Origin: Undaria pinnatifida
Lineage: Eukaryota; Sar; Phaeophyceae; Laminariales; Alariaceae
Direction: 5' to 3'
Assembly: GCA_012845835.1 (NCBI GenBank)
Contig: JABAKD010000016.1
Location: forward strand, 8,081,919 to 8,145,918
Length of the DNA stretch: 64,000 bases
The translations under genes were made by a program, and so were the position numbers. Below the pieces are notes generated by a model, which was given only the letters and a program-made list of their open reading frames with translations, did no database searches and was not told the origin of the DNA. Below are positions 1-12,600 of the stretch, one piece after another; position 1 is the first letter of the stretch; each line of letters starts with the position of its first letter.

Positions 1-292
1 GTATACAAAACGGTATAATATTCGATTGTTCGGCTTGAACAGGCGACCCGACTATAGGATAAACTACTGTGACAATTCCATAATATCATACGTGGTACAT
101 AGGTTGGCTTGGACACGTGACCTGGTATGTATAATATTCAATGCTTCCACTTGCAACAGGTGATCTTGGTCGGTGTCGTCTGTCAAAAAAAAAACACATC
201 TGGCGCATCACGTTGCACATGCCGTCGAAAATTGCACCTCCCCGCGCCTACTCTCACACCTCGTCTGCGCGCACGCCTTGTATCCACAACAG

Positions 293-539
293 GCTTCTGC
301 TCCGGCACGTGGCCACCGAAGAAGCCGAGACAGGCACCTACTACGCCGATGTGGGTACGTGCGACGACCCCGACGCCGTGCTAGAGATTCAGGGCGAGTG
401 CGACCTGATCATCGACTTTGGCACGTGCGAGGAGTTAGTATCGGCAGACGGAGAAGCCTCGCCGGCGTGCAGGGTGCTTCCGGGCGCTGCGGTGGCGATA
501 GCGGCGGTTCTTGTCGCGTTCACCGCTGCTCTGTGGTAA
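293..539 (+). CDS. 3'-terminal exon, small Cys-containing anchored protein (5' end outside/unknown)
   Basis: An open frame of 81 codons ends at TAA 537-539 and starts just after a plausible splice acceptor (cacaacag, AG at 291-292). The peptide is acidic, has evenly spaced cysteines (GTCDDPD, GECDL, GTCEEL, PACRVL) and ends in a hydrophobic run, GAAVAIAAVLVAFTAALW. That tail looks like a C-terminal membrane anchor or GPI-signal tail. GC-rich third positions stop abruptly at the stop codon, which supports real coding sequence. I do not recognise the family. A secreted or surface protein is inferred from the cysteines and tail only. The upstream exons are not identifiable in the 290 bases before it. 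Confidence 0.5.
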
Positions 540-2980
540 TGAAGCAGCCGCGCCCGGTGGAATACTGTGCTCCCTCCCCTTGTTCTGTCCCCCGTCCCCG
601 TCCTAAGAGTTTCCGGCTGGTGTTTTCGTTTGTTTTCCCGTCAATGGAAACGCCGCTGGACGGTATTTATCTAGGAGTTTGGTAGAGAGTTTTAGCTCGC
701 TGGGGGGGCAGGGAGCGGGGCTGCGAAAGAGCGCTGCTTGCGTTAAAGGAACGATTGTTTGATCTTCCGCATCGGCTTCGTTTGCATTTGTTTGCCGCAG
801 GAGCAGCGTGCTAGAGACGCTAATCACTGCATCGGCCGCCTCCCGACCGCCGTGTTGTCTTTCATATATTTTTATTTGAAGCTTTCCACACATGGCCAGT
901 GTATATGTGATCTTGATTATTACACTTTTTTATGAGCCCCGTCCGTTGTTGGCACGGGAGAGAAGGATTCGGCATCGTGTTTTCGACGTGCCGGCCGTTG
1001 TGTCTTTTTTTTTACGTTCGTCCGCGATACGGGGAAGCGAATTTCTTCCGAGTGTGGGAGGTAACTATGCTGGCCGTTCGGAGGTTGCGGACAGAGCGGC
1101 GGGACAAGTGTTTCGATGTTTTTTTTGGGGGGGGTGGTGTTTGCAGAGAGCAGTTGCGGGGAGGGAGACAGAGAGAACGAGGATAGACGTACTGGTTTGA
1201 CTTTTCCACCTTTCGGGGGGGTTCACATACGCGCGGCATTGCAGTCGTGCGCAGCTATCACAGTGACGGACAATTTTTTTTTAGTGAGCATATATATGTC
1301 ACTGCAGCTATAATGTTTACCAGGTACGAGTACCTGTGTGTTGGCAGGGGGGGAGGATAGTAGGTAGAACGAGGTGCTTAACATGTCGATTTTCGGGCAC
1401 TTGCTTGGGAGGCTTTTGCGTTTTGCGTTGAGTCTGCTGGGGGTTTTTCCGTCGTCAGGCCCCCCAGGCACGTTCCCGCTTCGCGCACCGCGGGACGGCG
1501 ACGGGGGAAGGAGGCGACCCCTATTAAATGGCGACTTTGTGAAAAGGCCTTGCCATTTTTAGCTTCTCCCTCCCGCGCGCGTGCGTGCGCTCACTCGCAC
1601 GCCCCCGCACAACGACTTGGACACTTTGGTAGAGTGTATATTGCAGGCGTGGTTGTTACGGTACTTGAGAGCAAGTACAACTCTGTTGGCTTTGGATTGA
1701 TAGCCATCACTCACGTGTCCGTAATATACGTTTTCCCGCCGGTTGATATTGATAATGAGTTTTACTTGTTCCGTGCTTGCGAAGTTTGCGAGGTCGGTCT
1801 GAATCTCGTTGTGTCACCTTTTCTATCTCGATCTTGTGCCAAGTTTTAGGTCTCTGTTTTCGTTAGAGATGCCGATAGATTTCGATCGACGCGTTGTATT
1901 TTTTTTCCTCGTTCCGTCCTCCCGGGCCGATTTTTCAGTCGATTTCTGTGGTTTTAATATAATCTTCTGTTATATCAATTCTGCGAAGGAGCTTAAACGC
2001 AACCCATCCGCTTGGAAGCTTCACTTTTGCAGTTGCGTCATTTCGAGTATGCTCGTTTTCCCTTGTTCCATGTTGTCGTGTTCCCCGTGCTCACCCCTTG
2101 CGTATGGACGGCGTCATTCTTTGTGTGGCAGTCCATATTTATGGATGGCGTACTCAGCCAGCCCCCTGTGCTGTCTGTCTCTCTTTGACAGCGGCATGGT
2201 GTCCTTGAGAGAAGCTGTTACAGTAGTTCCCTTTCGTTATCTTCGGTGGCATCTTTGGCTTCTAAGTTGGGGTGCAACCCTGGCATAATACTAATACTTG
2301 AAGAAAGAGAAAGTGATTATTCGATAGTTTTCTTTTTGCAAGCGGACCCTGCCGACTCCGGGCCACATTGTCGAGGATCAAATATACATGGCCCACATCT
2401 CATTTGAGTGCGCTGTGCCGCTGCCTTTCCATACATCCACTGCGCCAGCAGAAGCTCCACCGGAGTTGGGTATTGTGTGTGGTATGTACTCATAACTTGT
2501 TTTAGGTGCATATGACCTGGACTTGGGGCTAGGGTTGGGTTTGTGTGCTGTTGTTGGTTGGCAAGTAGCACGCGGGTGGGGACGGGGCCCCCAACCGTGT
2601 CATACCATACACGCTTGTCTCAATTCAACGAAAAACAGGAAGTCTTAAGGCGTTTTTTATTGGGCAAAGCCTGTATCGTTGCACGCCGTCTCGAGTTCCT
2701 AGCCGCGATCGTCCTGCTGCTGTGATTCGGTGGCCTGGTGGTGCTGTGCGTTTTGGATACGACGGTTTTTTTTCTTCGTTATTGTTTCTTCTTTGAACTT
2801 GCACGGCCTACTGCATGTACGGGGCGCTTTGCCTTATTTACCTGCCTTATTAGTATACCCGACCGTTCCGACCCGCTGTCGGCATTCCTCCTGGTTTTCT
2901 GCCGCTTGAAAGGTGGGTGGCCTTATTTTTGGCAGCTGCCCCGAAGAGGTGTTGGTTGGTTGTGCTTGGATATGATATAG
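540..2980. other. no second gene seen; probable long 3' UTR then unique sequence
   Basis: Pyrimidine-rich, T-tract-containing DNA follows the stop at 539. No reading frame here has coding character, and no repeat shared with the rest of the window was found before about 2985. The first part is probably the 3' UTR of the upstream exon; I see no certain polyadenylation site. Confidence 0.4.
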
Positions 2981-2984
2981 TAAT

Positions 2985-3235
2985 GACGATAGCTGATGAT
3001 AGTAGGGAGTTACAATAATAGAAGATTGGCTGTACTGTAGTGGGAATGTCATTGCGGAATATCCCCGGTTGGGCAGCATTTTCCGTTGTGATTATGCACT
3101 GTATCTCTCTTGATGTGAAAATTGATGTGAAGCTTTATGTCAAGGCTCTACTTCGGAGCCCTCTGCTTTGTGCTCGGAGGAGCTTGATATGAATATTATG
3201 CGTTGGACCATCGGCTTTTAACCCCACCACCCCAA
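2985..3235 (+). repeat. dispersed repeat J, copy 1
   Basis: Shared with 8855-9045: both carry a block reading 'gggaa.tcattgcgga.atccccggttgggc.gcatttt', then 'gatgtgaagctt.tgtcaag', then 'ctcggaggagctt'. The following 'ttggaccatcgg.ttttaaccccacca' recurs near 9930. No coding potential is shared, so this is an old dispersed repeat of unknown class. Confidence 0.6.
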
Positions 3236-3434
3236 AACTGTATCAAGCGGGCCTCGAGGGGAGCGGTGTTGAGAAGCGCTCTCCTCGTGGTTCATGGTGC
3301 CTTCATTCGTTTCTCCGTTGGCAGCTCATAGCCCAGACACAACGCAGGTAATATCATAACGTGGTACACCAAAGAACAGTGAGAGGAGGGCGCCAATGCT
3401 TGGAGCGTCCCTGTCGCCTATATTCTCGCCCTCT

Positions 3435-3545
3435 TTTGATAACCTTTGCCGTGACATACTCTCTAGCCCATCAGACAACTGTGACATCTGCTATGACCTG
3501 GTTTCGCTCCAACCATGACATGGTTTCACATAATATATAGCATAT
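3435..3545 (+). repeat. fragment of LTR family E
   Basis: The stretch with 'gacatggtttcac' preceded by 'gacctggtttcgctccaacc' matches the middle of the 387-bp solo LTR at 50782-51168, with many substitutions. Both ends are missing. Confidence 0.5.
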
Positions 3546-3559
3546 CCATCAGCGTACAG

Positions 3560-4840
3560 AAGTCTATAACAATAGCCCACCCTGAATAATGGTAGATGCA
3601 CATCACACGCCAGTCAAAGGATGTAAAACGAAACATGATGTCATCCAGAACTTGGAAAGGGGATCGAAGATGTGGCTATTCGAATAAAACGAAAATGAGA
3701 CTCTCAAGTCTCCCACGCCTCGTAATGAGGCTAAGGCGCCTCATTGCAAGATATACAACCCGATGATGGAGCTCACAAACGTGGGAGCTCGAGGTCAGGC
3801 ATGTAATTACGGTCGACCACTAGCAATCGGTTTACGAAAACAAGAAGGGCAAGGCCACTGAGCGCAAGGATGCGAAGGGAAACAACATAAAGGTATAGAG
3901 GGCGGACACAAAGCCAAAAAGAACAAAAGGAAACATGTCACGCTGCGGAGGGGAAACAAGTTTTTTGGGGCCTGTAGCGTGGGGCCTCAGGGGCGGCCGG
4001 TGGACCATTGGCCGAAAGGCGAGTGAGAAAGCAAGGCACGCTGTAGACAACAATGTTTGGGTCCCGGGCGTTGGACCTGGAAGGTGGAAGTGAGGTCATT
4101 GATCGAAAGCCAGGCCCAAAGAGAAAAAAAAAACAAGAAGTATGGGACCTGAGAGGCTAGCAGAAGGCCTTCGGTCGAACTGTAAAACGGAAAACCAGGG
4201 CTACCAAAAAAGAACTCCGCTGAAGCGTTTACCTAGCTTTTGGTCGAGCCAGGGCCGTTCATCGTACCATGGTAGAAAATAGCAGTACTGTAGGAGTAGG
4301 AAATATGAATGATGTTTTCGCGATGAGTAGAAAGAGTAGGTAGATACGATGCATGATTAACCCTGCCGGAATCTGAACCGTCGTGTGTCGACCAACGATC
4401 TTTGCTAGTTGAGGTGGTATGCTGGTAAACATTTTTCTAGGAATTTGTGTGCTGGTACTTTGACGGAAAATTTATCATCTTGGTTTCGGTGCACATCTCC
4501 GCTGATGGCGGCGAGGGATCCCACCACGGTGAGGAAGTTTACGATATATCCGCAACGAGGACGATGCGCGATTTCACAAAGTAATGCGGCTCACGAAATG
4601 CTCTGTTGTTTTCTCTGCTGAGGATGGCGTGAAATTCCACACTTTATGGTAACTTACGAAATGTTAATTTCTTAGTAGAGAACGACGGTAAATCCCCAGG
4701 ACCAGGTCTGTAGGTCACCCATACTTGTTCAGCCCGTCCTTATGAGTATCAACACCCGAGGAGAAATCCTAGGAGCTGATCAGTGAAAACAAGACCAGGT
4801 CTGCAGGTCAACGGGGGTTGAAGTAACATTAAGAACGTCA
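3560..4840. other. no recognisable feature
   Basis: No convincing gene. A degenerate box-B-like sequence (minus strand, ggttcagattcc near 4375) hints at an old tRNA-related fragment, but no complete tRNA arms can be drawn. Confidence 0.4.
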
Positions 4841-4859
4841 GATGTAGTAAGAACATATT

Positions 4860-5668
4860 AAGGCCCAGATTGATTAACGAAGATCACGGAAAATCGTAAT
4901 TCGATTTTTTTCTTCAATGTCATGAAAAAAGCACGAGAAATTTCAACTCTGCTTCTTATCAAGGAACGGCGTAGTGCGTTCTATAATTAAAAAAACGCAA
5001 AAGGGTCAACGAACACCCGTGGGCAACGATCGAGGCGAGCGATGGCTCGCGTCCTCCCCGGAGCGCCGCGGCTAGCGGCAGATTGTTTTGGCCGGCAGCG
5101 GCTTGGAGGCTATGTATGGCTCTAGGCGTCTCTTGGACGGGCTGGCGCCACCCCGCCGCCCGACACGGACCGCAGCGACGGGGATACAGCGGTGGAACTT
5201 CTGAGCGAAGTGGTCATGTGGTAGTTGATCGTGTAACTTTCGAGGTGCAGGACGACGAAAAACTGGGTTTGCGGCGGTCTAGATTGTTTTCGAAGCGTCT
5301 CAGGCGGTCTACGCTGTGCTAAGGACCTTCGGAGGCTGCGCTGCGGCTGCTCCGGTGGTCCTACCTCTCGCAATGGTGGCTTCTCGCCTCTCAAACAGCC
5401 GACGACATGGCACCAATGCGCGTGGCCGACTTCGTTTACATAGAACATGCCATGTCTAGGTGGACAAACTCTCCAAATTGAATTTCGATTTTCGACTAAA
5501 TTCGACCGAGAAAGTCTTTTTTTACTTCTTTGTTGCATTTGATTTTTCGTAATAATTCTGAGAATGCCTGCTTGGTGATCCATTTTTCGACCAATCAGGT
5601 GCAATAAATTCAATTCTAGAAAAAAAATCGAAATTCGATTCGGCAAGTTCCTCGTTAATTCGGGCCAT
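4860..5668. mobile_element. TIR element with a perfect 15-bp target-site duplication
   Basis: TAGTAAGAACATATT occurs directly before (4845-4859) and directly after (5669-5683) an 809-bp segment. The segment's ends are imperfect inverted repeats: the left end begins aaggcccagattgattaacg, and the reverse complement of the right end begins atggcccgaattaacgagga. Both continue about 50 bp inward to an AATTCGATTTTTTT stretch. No intact transposase frame lies inside. The combination defines an inserted element, probably non-autonomous. TIRs with a 15-bp duplication fit no common superfamily rule (2, 3, 4, 8 or 9-11 bp), so I leave it unclassified. Confidence 0.7.
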
Positions 5669-5895
5669 TAGTAAGAACATATTGGAATTTAAGGATGTGT
5701 GGCTTGAGTTCAGACTGAAAAGAGGCATGCCTCAGCTGGTTTTGGACTCATGGAATAAAGATTTTCGGCATTTCAATGACTAACTAATAGGACGCTATTT
5801 AGGTGTTTCGGGTTTGAGTGACTTGAAATTTGGAGAACCATGGTCTGGAAAGAGTGTTTTTGGTCGGAATATATATATATATGTGTTACCTACCT

Positions 5896-5992
5896 GTTGT
5901 AAGGCTCAGTTTGGGTAAGCAAATGGTTAGCCGTTTGCAAGTGGTCAAACGGACTAATACTCTCTAATTCCTTAACAAATGGCGTCGACAGC
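5896..5992 (+). repeat. TRIM LTR plus primer-binding-site fragment
   Basis: Starts TGTTGTAAGGCTCAG and ends CTTAACA at about 5978, followed by aatggcgtcgacag, the sequence that follows the 5' LTR in complete TRIM copies. The rest of the element is missing. Confidence 0.7.
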
Positions 5993-6194
5993 ATGTATAA
6001 TTAGACTAGGGGCTGTTACAGACACAGGTTACCCTTTGCAGGTCTCTTCACTATGCATGTTCCACGTTGGTCACTCACTTGTACTAGATAAGTTATTGCA
6101 TTAGTCCCACACACGACACAGATAGAACTGACCATGTGCAATTCCTCGAAGCAAAAGCAACATCTCCTTTATATTTTTTCCAGATCTAGGTATT

Positions 6195-6390
6195 ACTCTC
6201 TGTTAGGCTTCCAGGGCAATACCATAGCACTAGCCCATCCTGATGAGCCGCGCATGTAGAAATATGGAAGATTCGGGGAAGCACCGGTTCCACGCTGCAG
6301 AACATGACTCGAAGATGCGGCTCTTCAAAAACTACCCCCACACCACTACCCTGCGGGGATACGAAGCCTCAGGAAAAATGCTCAAGCAGA
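6195..6390 (-). repeat. LTR family A: LTR start and 3' internal end, fragment
   Basis: Reverse complement of the junction seen at 16330-16460: the LTR start (TGNTATGGTATTGCCCTGG) preceded by the 3' internal sequence with 'gggtgggctag', 'cggtgcttccccgaatctt' and 'cgcatcttcgagtcatgtt'. Only this junction piece survives. Confidence 0.7.
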
Positions 6391-6563
6391 AACCACAGAA
6401 TGGTTAGCATCTGCAGTCGCAACAGCGACGGCAGGCTCATGTATAGCAGTCGCTACGCTCGACACCGCAGCAGCGGGCGCAGCCACTTCTGCAGCTGCTT
6501 GGCGCTTGAAGGCCACAGGTCCCCCCCCATCAGTGGCGCGACCGACATTGAGCCCGGCGACCT

Positions 6564-6935
6564 TGTTACAGAATTAGTGGGTATTTGTCCTTTGACCACT
6601 CACTGCAAAAGGTTAACCAATTGCTTACCGAAACTAAGCCTTATAACACTCTTCCCCCCTGAAACGGCGGGATAGCAGGTCGGCCGGATGTATGGGCGGA
6701 CGTGTCAATGTCCAAGCGGTTTCATTTTCTGGGTATACCGGGGAGAGTATTTTTCAAGTTCGACATGGGGAAAGTCTGAAAAAATTATTATTGGTAGATG
6801 GTGGGATTCAAACCCACGACCCAAAAACCCATGGTCTGTCGACAACGCCATTTGTTAAGAAATTAGATGGTATTAGTCCGTTTGACCACTTGCAAAAGGT
6901 TAACCAATTGCTTACCCAAACTATGTCTTACTGGT
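6564..6935 (-). mobile_element. TRIM (miniature LTR retrotransposon), near-complete
   Basis: Two direct ~85-bp terminal repeats (6564-6648 and 6853-~6935) flank about 200 bp with no coding capacity. In the element's orientation the LTR begins TGTTATAAGGC and ends TTAACA. A primer-binding-site-like TGGCGTTGTCGACAG follows the 5' LTR, and a purine tract (AGGGGGGAAGAG in reverse complement, next to 6649) precedes the 3' LTR. The outer end near 6935 is degraded, so no target duplication is visible. Confidence 0.85.
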
Positions 6936-6939
6936 GAAA

Positions 6940-7930
6940 ATGATATTTCTCTGCATTTCAATATTAAAGAATTAGTTATGGAAATTTGGGAGGCAGTTAA
7001 CTGATTTTGGACTTCACAATTATTTTTCTGCGCTTCGTTGTCCAGTATGACGTTATTACGTTTTGAATTTGAGCATTATTTGGAATTCGGATCGGTTCTG
7101 GTGTGTACCCAGCCGGGAGGCAGTTACCTGATTCTCTGTTCTGGGACTACTGTCCTACTATTTACCTGGTACACTCGTTCCAACCCTATTTCACCAGCTC
7201 ATGTGCGTTTGATTAGAGTGGTATAACGCTTCTGGTTACGGTTGCTGAGCGTTGATTACTGGGTTGATATTGAAGATATGTAGTTTAGGGACTACCGTGC
7301 TAGGACGCATGCTACGATAAAGGCGCACCCTATTTTTTTCCCGAGGCTCCACACTTTGAAGAGCTCTAAACCTCACCCAAAATATGATTTTTATTCAAAA
7401 TGAAAGTGCAAAACAATGATAAGGCTCATGGCCCAAGTACAAGAAGCAAAATAAAAAAAACAGAAAAAAAAACGACATTCCCACGATTTTGGGTTAAGGA
7501 GCGTCCCGTCATTCAGAAAATATTGTGGTCCCAAGTGCTACCTCTATCGTAGCACGCGTGCTAGTAGAGACGCCTTTCAACCCCAGTTTACCAGCCGATG
7601 TTTGTTTATTACTGTGGACCAACTCCACTATTTACGGCAGCTGAGTGCTGATTACCTGGTTTATGTTGGAGTTTTAGGTTTTCAGATGTTGGTCTTGAGT
7701 CTTGGATTTTGGAGTTCGGGCTTTGGATTTTGGATTTTTGAATCTTGGTTTTTGAATATTTATTATACGTGTTATTGTTGGATTGTAACTTTTGGTTTCG
7801 GGGTGACTTTCAGAGACTTTGGTACTGCAAAACTTATTTTTGCTACAGTAGTACAGGGAGGAGACTGTTTGACTGTATTTTTCATTGACCCGTGTTACCT
7901 TGAGCAAATGATAACATGGTGTCGTGCCGT
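6940..7930. other. no recognisable feature
   Basis: AT-rich DNA without convincing coding sequence. A short stretch of near-repeats (tttggattttgg, 7690-7760) is low complexity. Confidence 0.4.
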
Positions 7931-7937
7931 ATCAATT

Positions 7938-8840
7938 TGTTATGGTAAGTGGTAACGAGGGTTTCAAATGACTTTGAAGGCGTGTGCGTATAGGAAAAGG
8001 GTACACTATCAAATAGCATATCGCACAGCGATGCAGTTCATTCCGTGGCTGTGGGAATAGTACAAAGAGCTTCTCTAAGGACACAAGTGAGTAGACATCG
8101 TGAAGCCTGCCTAGTAGAGACCTGTAAGGAGTTACATGTGTCTGTATCAGGCATTCTCATCACGTATGGCGTGGTCGGCAGGATTTTTGTAGTTGCTCAT
8201 TTTTCTTTGTCCTTGGTATGTTTCCTTTGTTCCCATTCCCCGCGTTATTTTGAGGAAAGCGATAGCTCGCGCGTCTGTCGATTCTACCGTTACCGCAGGA
8301 TGTTCTATAGTCCGTTTCCCGTCTTCTGTTCTCTATTTTCGGCTTTCTGATTTACCACGTTCCCTGAGGCTTCATAGCCTTGCAGGGTAGAGGTATGGGA
8401 GGGGGCTTTGAAGAGCAGCATCTGCGAGTCATGTTTTAGACCGCGGAACCGGTACTTCCCCGGAGGATCTTCCATGTTTCTGCATATACGCCTCATCAGG
8501 GTGGGCTAGTGTTGTGGTATTGCCCTGGGAGCCTAGCAAAGGCGTAATATCTAGAATGCGGATGGGATAAAAAGGGCGCCACGTGCCTTTGGAGGCGTTG
8601 CCTTTAGGAAAAAGGGGACAATAAGAACGAAAGTAAAGTTGACGATGCGTCGACTGCTGATGATGTATCTTTTCCGTCATAAAAATACGAATTGGCATCG
8701 CGCACAACGATGCAGTTCGTTCCGTGGCTGTGGCACTAATACAAGAGCTTTTCTAAGGACACAAGCGAGTGAACGTTGCGGAGCCTGCCTATCAGAGAGA
8801 CCTGCTAGGAGCTGCCTGTCTGTATCAGGCCTTCTACAAA
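7938..8840 (+). mobile_element. internally deleted LTR family A element (LTR, short internal, LTR)
   Basis: A degraded LTR runs from TGTTATGGTAA at 7938 to the 'tgtctgtatcaggca' end near 8153. About 355 bp of 3' internal sequence follows, then a second LTR starts TGTTGTGGTATTGCCCTGGG at 8510 and ends with the same 'tgtctgtatcagg' near 8830. The two LTR tails share 'gatgcagttc.ttccgtggctgtgg' and 'tctaaggacacaag.gag'. All coding sequence is gone. Confidence 0.7.
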
Positions 8841-8854
8841 TTACAAAGTAGGGA

Positions 8855-9045
8855 GGCTGTTGTTTGTGATATAATGCAAACATGGATTGGTTATGATAGA
8901 GTAGATTGGGTTTATTGCAGTGGGAAATTCATTGCGGATATCCCCGGTTGGGCGGCATTTTCCATGGTATAAAACTAGATGTGAAGCTTTCTGTCAAGAC
9001 CGTGCTTCGGTGCCCCCTGCGTTGTACTCGGAGGAGCTTCATGTA
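8855..9045 (+). repeat. dispersed repeat J, copy 2
   Basis: Matches 2985-3235 through the 'attgcggatatccccggttgggcggcattttcc' block (9 kb copy slightly diverged) and the 'gatgtgaagctttctgtcaag' and 'ctcggaggagctt' blocks. Function unknown. Confidence 0.6.
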
Positions 9046-9189
9046 CACTTACTTATCATTGTCTCTTTCCTGAGCGGGCTCGGTTGGTCCATCCTTGGCC
9101 TCTCAAAACCTCCCGCTTGAATACCCGTCTCCTGTCAAGGTACGGTCAAGCTTTCTTTGGTTTCTTCCTTTTTTTTGTCTTCAATTGAA

Positions 9190-9620
9190 CCAATCATCAT
9201 CATACCAGGTCGCAGCTGAGCTCAGCTTGGGTCATCAGCTCAATAGCGCACCGCAGCGCTAGCTCAGCAACAGTGCCGAGCGGTGTCGTGTCTTGCCCTG
9301 CCGAGCGGCAGTGCGGTACTGTGCGTTGCTGTGCCGTGCTGCGTTCTTTGCTGTACTTACTCTTTCGTAAAATGCCAGGTACCGGTCATTCGAAGTACCA
9401 CATACCAAGTACTGGTACTACAGTACTACATACACCAGGTTCGTACGTACCACATTGTTGCTCATCCCAGCTGTTATAGCTCAGCAGCGCAGCGCCGTGC
9501 GGTGTCGTGCGGTGCCGTGCCTTGCCCTTAGGTGTTGTGCCGTGCCGCGCCGTGCTTTTTTTCGAACATACAGTGCCAGGTATCATGTGAAGGACCAAGT
9601 ACCAGGTACCGGTATGTACG
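9190..9620. repeat. low-complexity 'ctcagc/gccgtgc' and 'ggtac' rich region
   Basis: Short imperfect repeats of gctcagcagcgca, gccgtgc and ggtac-containing palindromes. A similar block (tcatcagctcaa followed by gcagcgct and gctcagca) lies at 54340-54520, so part of this is a dispersed repeat. Confidence 0.5.
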
Positions 9621-12600
9621 TGTGAACTCGTCTGTTGGCTTTTTTCATTTGATTGTCCTCTCGGTTCTCTCCAGTTTATTTTTTCTCCCCAAATTACATA
9701 GTCTACATATACTACCGAACAGAACGTGAAATCGCCAACAAGGACACAGCACAGCACAGTTCAATCAGCTCTGCACCAGTAGCTCTTGCCATTATCAAAT
9801 TGCTAGTCGTACCGAATCAGGGGCCTCTTATTTCTGCCTCCTTCACCTAGAGTTGTACTCTTCCTTGCGCGGGCTTATCGGGAGGCGTCAGCCGCCCGTG
9901 AACGGGTCCTTGTGTACGTGATGCATTTGACCATCGGTTGTTAACCCCATCACCTCAACACTGTCTGCACAACGGGTAAACCCGCTACACTTGGAGGATC
10001 AAGAAACAGTGTTTTAGTAAGCAAGACGTTTGAAGGCTGTAAAAAACGAAAGACCTCCCAGACCTTACTCCTAAACGAGGAACGTAGAACACGCGTGAAC
10101 GACGTATTACACCGTCTGCCAAAGCTGACTATTCACCGATTTATGGTCGAACTCACACCTGACGAATTTTTAATTGGTTTTTACAGCGTCCGCCGAAGAG
10201 CAGGAGAATTGCACCGACGTCACTTAGACATATTAATGTCATGCCAGATACTAGACAGACAGCCACGGATGACGACTGTTTTTTCCGCTTGGGAAATAAG
10301 CTCAGCTTTTATCCACGCCACCACCAAACATGAAATTGTCTTGCCAAACAAGTAGAAGAAGTGGATAATGCTCTTCTGCGCGCGCCGTGAATGAAAAAAG
10401 AGCTTTTCCTTGTCGAGCGCCTCGCTTCGGGCGACACTGATTGGTTGACGACTATAAAATCAAATTCCCGCGTGCACCTCCGGTCAGCGCGGCGCCGCCC
10501 CCGTGTTGCTCCGTCGAAAGAACGAATGACCCGCTTCCGTCCTCTTCCTTGAGATGAAGCCGACAAACTTTTCACTACTACAAAAACGATCCAACTCTAA
10601 TTCCAAGTAATTAAATAAAACAAAACGGGGGTGCGGTTGTAAGTGGATCAAACCGATCCATAGTTTCGGGACTGCTGGTACTCACTCGTGTTCTCGTGAG
10701 GGAGCGGTCTACCTTCGTCGAGAGAGTTTCGGCAAAATGGTTGGAATGTGCTTGACTCTAGTCCCTGTCCTTATGCGCCCCGAACGCTTGGGAAAACTCT
10801 CGAAATGAAGCTGTAACGATGATTCAGTCCGGCCTATGAACCATTATGTCGAAGCCAAACGAAGTCGAATGCACTATTGCCGTCCAGAGCTCTCCTCTGC
10901 CTCGAGGAGCACAACGAAGAAGCCCCGACTACCATACGCTATACAAGGCGCTTCACTCAAGAAGAAAACATAAAACAAATTACTGTTAATATGTAAAGCG
11001 GACGGAGGTCGATGATTGATTGCTGATTGCAGGTGGTGCAAACTGGCAACTTGAAAATGCCAAGGGCCCCGCCGCCTAAACAGCCCCGACGCCATACGAA
11101 TGAGAATACCGCACGTATTTGCTATCTTGCTGTAAATATACTTATCTTAGTTCGCAGACGGATCTGATATTTTTTCTATCTGCGGATCTCTACGAGTACC
11201 GCCTCTGGCCGCCTTTCCCAAGCGGGCTATTTTTTTATTTTAAAATAGTGTTTCTTTCGAATTTTCTTCTTGCTTTCTTTTTTTCCGAGAGAAAAGATTG
11301 CGAGGCATACGGAAGAGCTCGTGATTACGAGCAAGTCCATGGCCGAGGCAGGCTTTGGCGGGCACTGGCGTGTGGGCTGGTGAGAGGAAGGAGGGAGGGA
11401 GACGGCCGGTTTCGTGTCGAACCGCCTTGAGATCCTAGTGGAGGAACGACGGTCAGAGGAAAGGCAGGGCTTGAGGGCGAGAACTAAAGTTTTTTTTAGA
11501 CCAAGGCACTGCTGCTGCTGCTGGCCGCTGCTGCTGCCTGCTGTTTGCAGCTGCAGCTGCTGCGTTTGGGTTGCTGTTGTTGGTGATGAGCGTGATCAGG
11601 CGGCTTGAACGTACTGCCCAAATGGGTAGGGTCAGCCAAACTTTACGTCTAAGCTACCCAGGAGCAGTAATACGAATACTATCTGCCGCTTCTTCTTCTC
11701 CTTTTGTTGCTGTTGTGTCGTGGTGCTGCTGCTGCTGCTGCTGCTGTGCCCTTGCTGCTGTACAACTACAAGTGCCACTGCTTTAGACACCTTGGTGCTA
11801 ACCTCCGTTACTCACGCGGACTACACTTCATCTCCAGAGTATAGTCTACAGAGTGGAAGGGCCTTTCTTTTCGAGCAGCTCTTTAGGTACATTGAGCTCG
11901 GTTGCTATTCCTACTGAAAGTTCAGGAAGCCCTAGCGACGCCTTCCACACCAGCTTGTTACCAGGCACACACGTGTTTTTTCAGTTGTGGACGTTTGCTG
12001 CACTCTCGTTAGTAAATCCGGATCATTCTGTATGAAGAAGTCAACCCTTACACAAGGGTGTGCCCGGAGCGCGTGTGCCGAGGATGACTTCGCACTTTCA
12101 CCTACGCTACAGTAGGCAGAGCATTCATCATTTTTGCCCAAGCAACCGCAACTGACGCACCTTCTTAGTCCATCACACACTTCTCAGAGCGGAGCGCGGA
12201 GCGAACGCTCTCAATCTCTTGGCATTGAGTCTGACCCTCATCCTCCTCCTCTCGAAATCGTATATAAATGGGCATCACGCGGGTCTGAGACCGGCGGCCG
12301 TCTAGGCCGCCGGCGAATCTCTAGAATGACGAAGCGGCACGGATAGTGGGCGCGCTGGACGTCGATAGGTGGATTAAACAGTGCAATAAAACACCCACAG
12401 CAGTGCGGTTGAATTGTCAGCAACACTTTTGCTCTTGTCTGCTTGCTTGCGTTGTCACCCTCTCTGGTCGATACGAGCGTACTGCTGTATGTACTTCGAC
12501 CTTCTGTGCAGGGCCGATAGCACGCTATCCTGCTGTGCTTGCGATACATAGGAAATGTGGAATGTGGCTATCGGATCTTGGTTTGTGCCTTCGTGCTGTG

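Noticed and set aside
9270-9560. Possible bidirectional hairpin array of ggtacc palindromes as a regulatory site
   Set aside because: Low-complexity sequence with similar material at 54.3-54.5 kb; no consistent unit or spacing.
10885-10935. Minus-strand FFVVLLEAEESSGRQ as the TrmL C-terminal exon
   Set aside because: The splice phase does not fit, and [12 protein letters not shown] at 12984-12910 joins in phase with a clear acceptor and stop.
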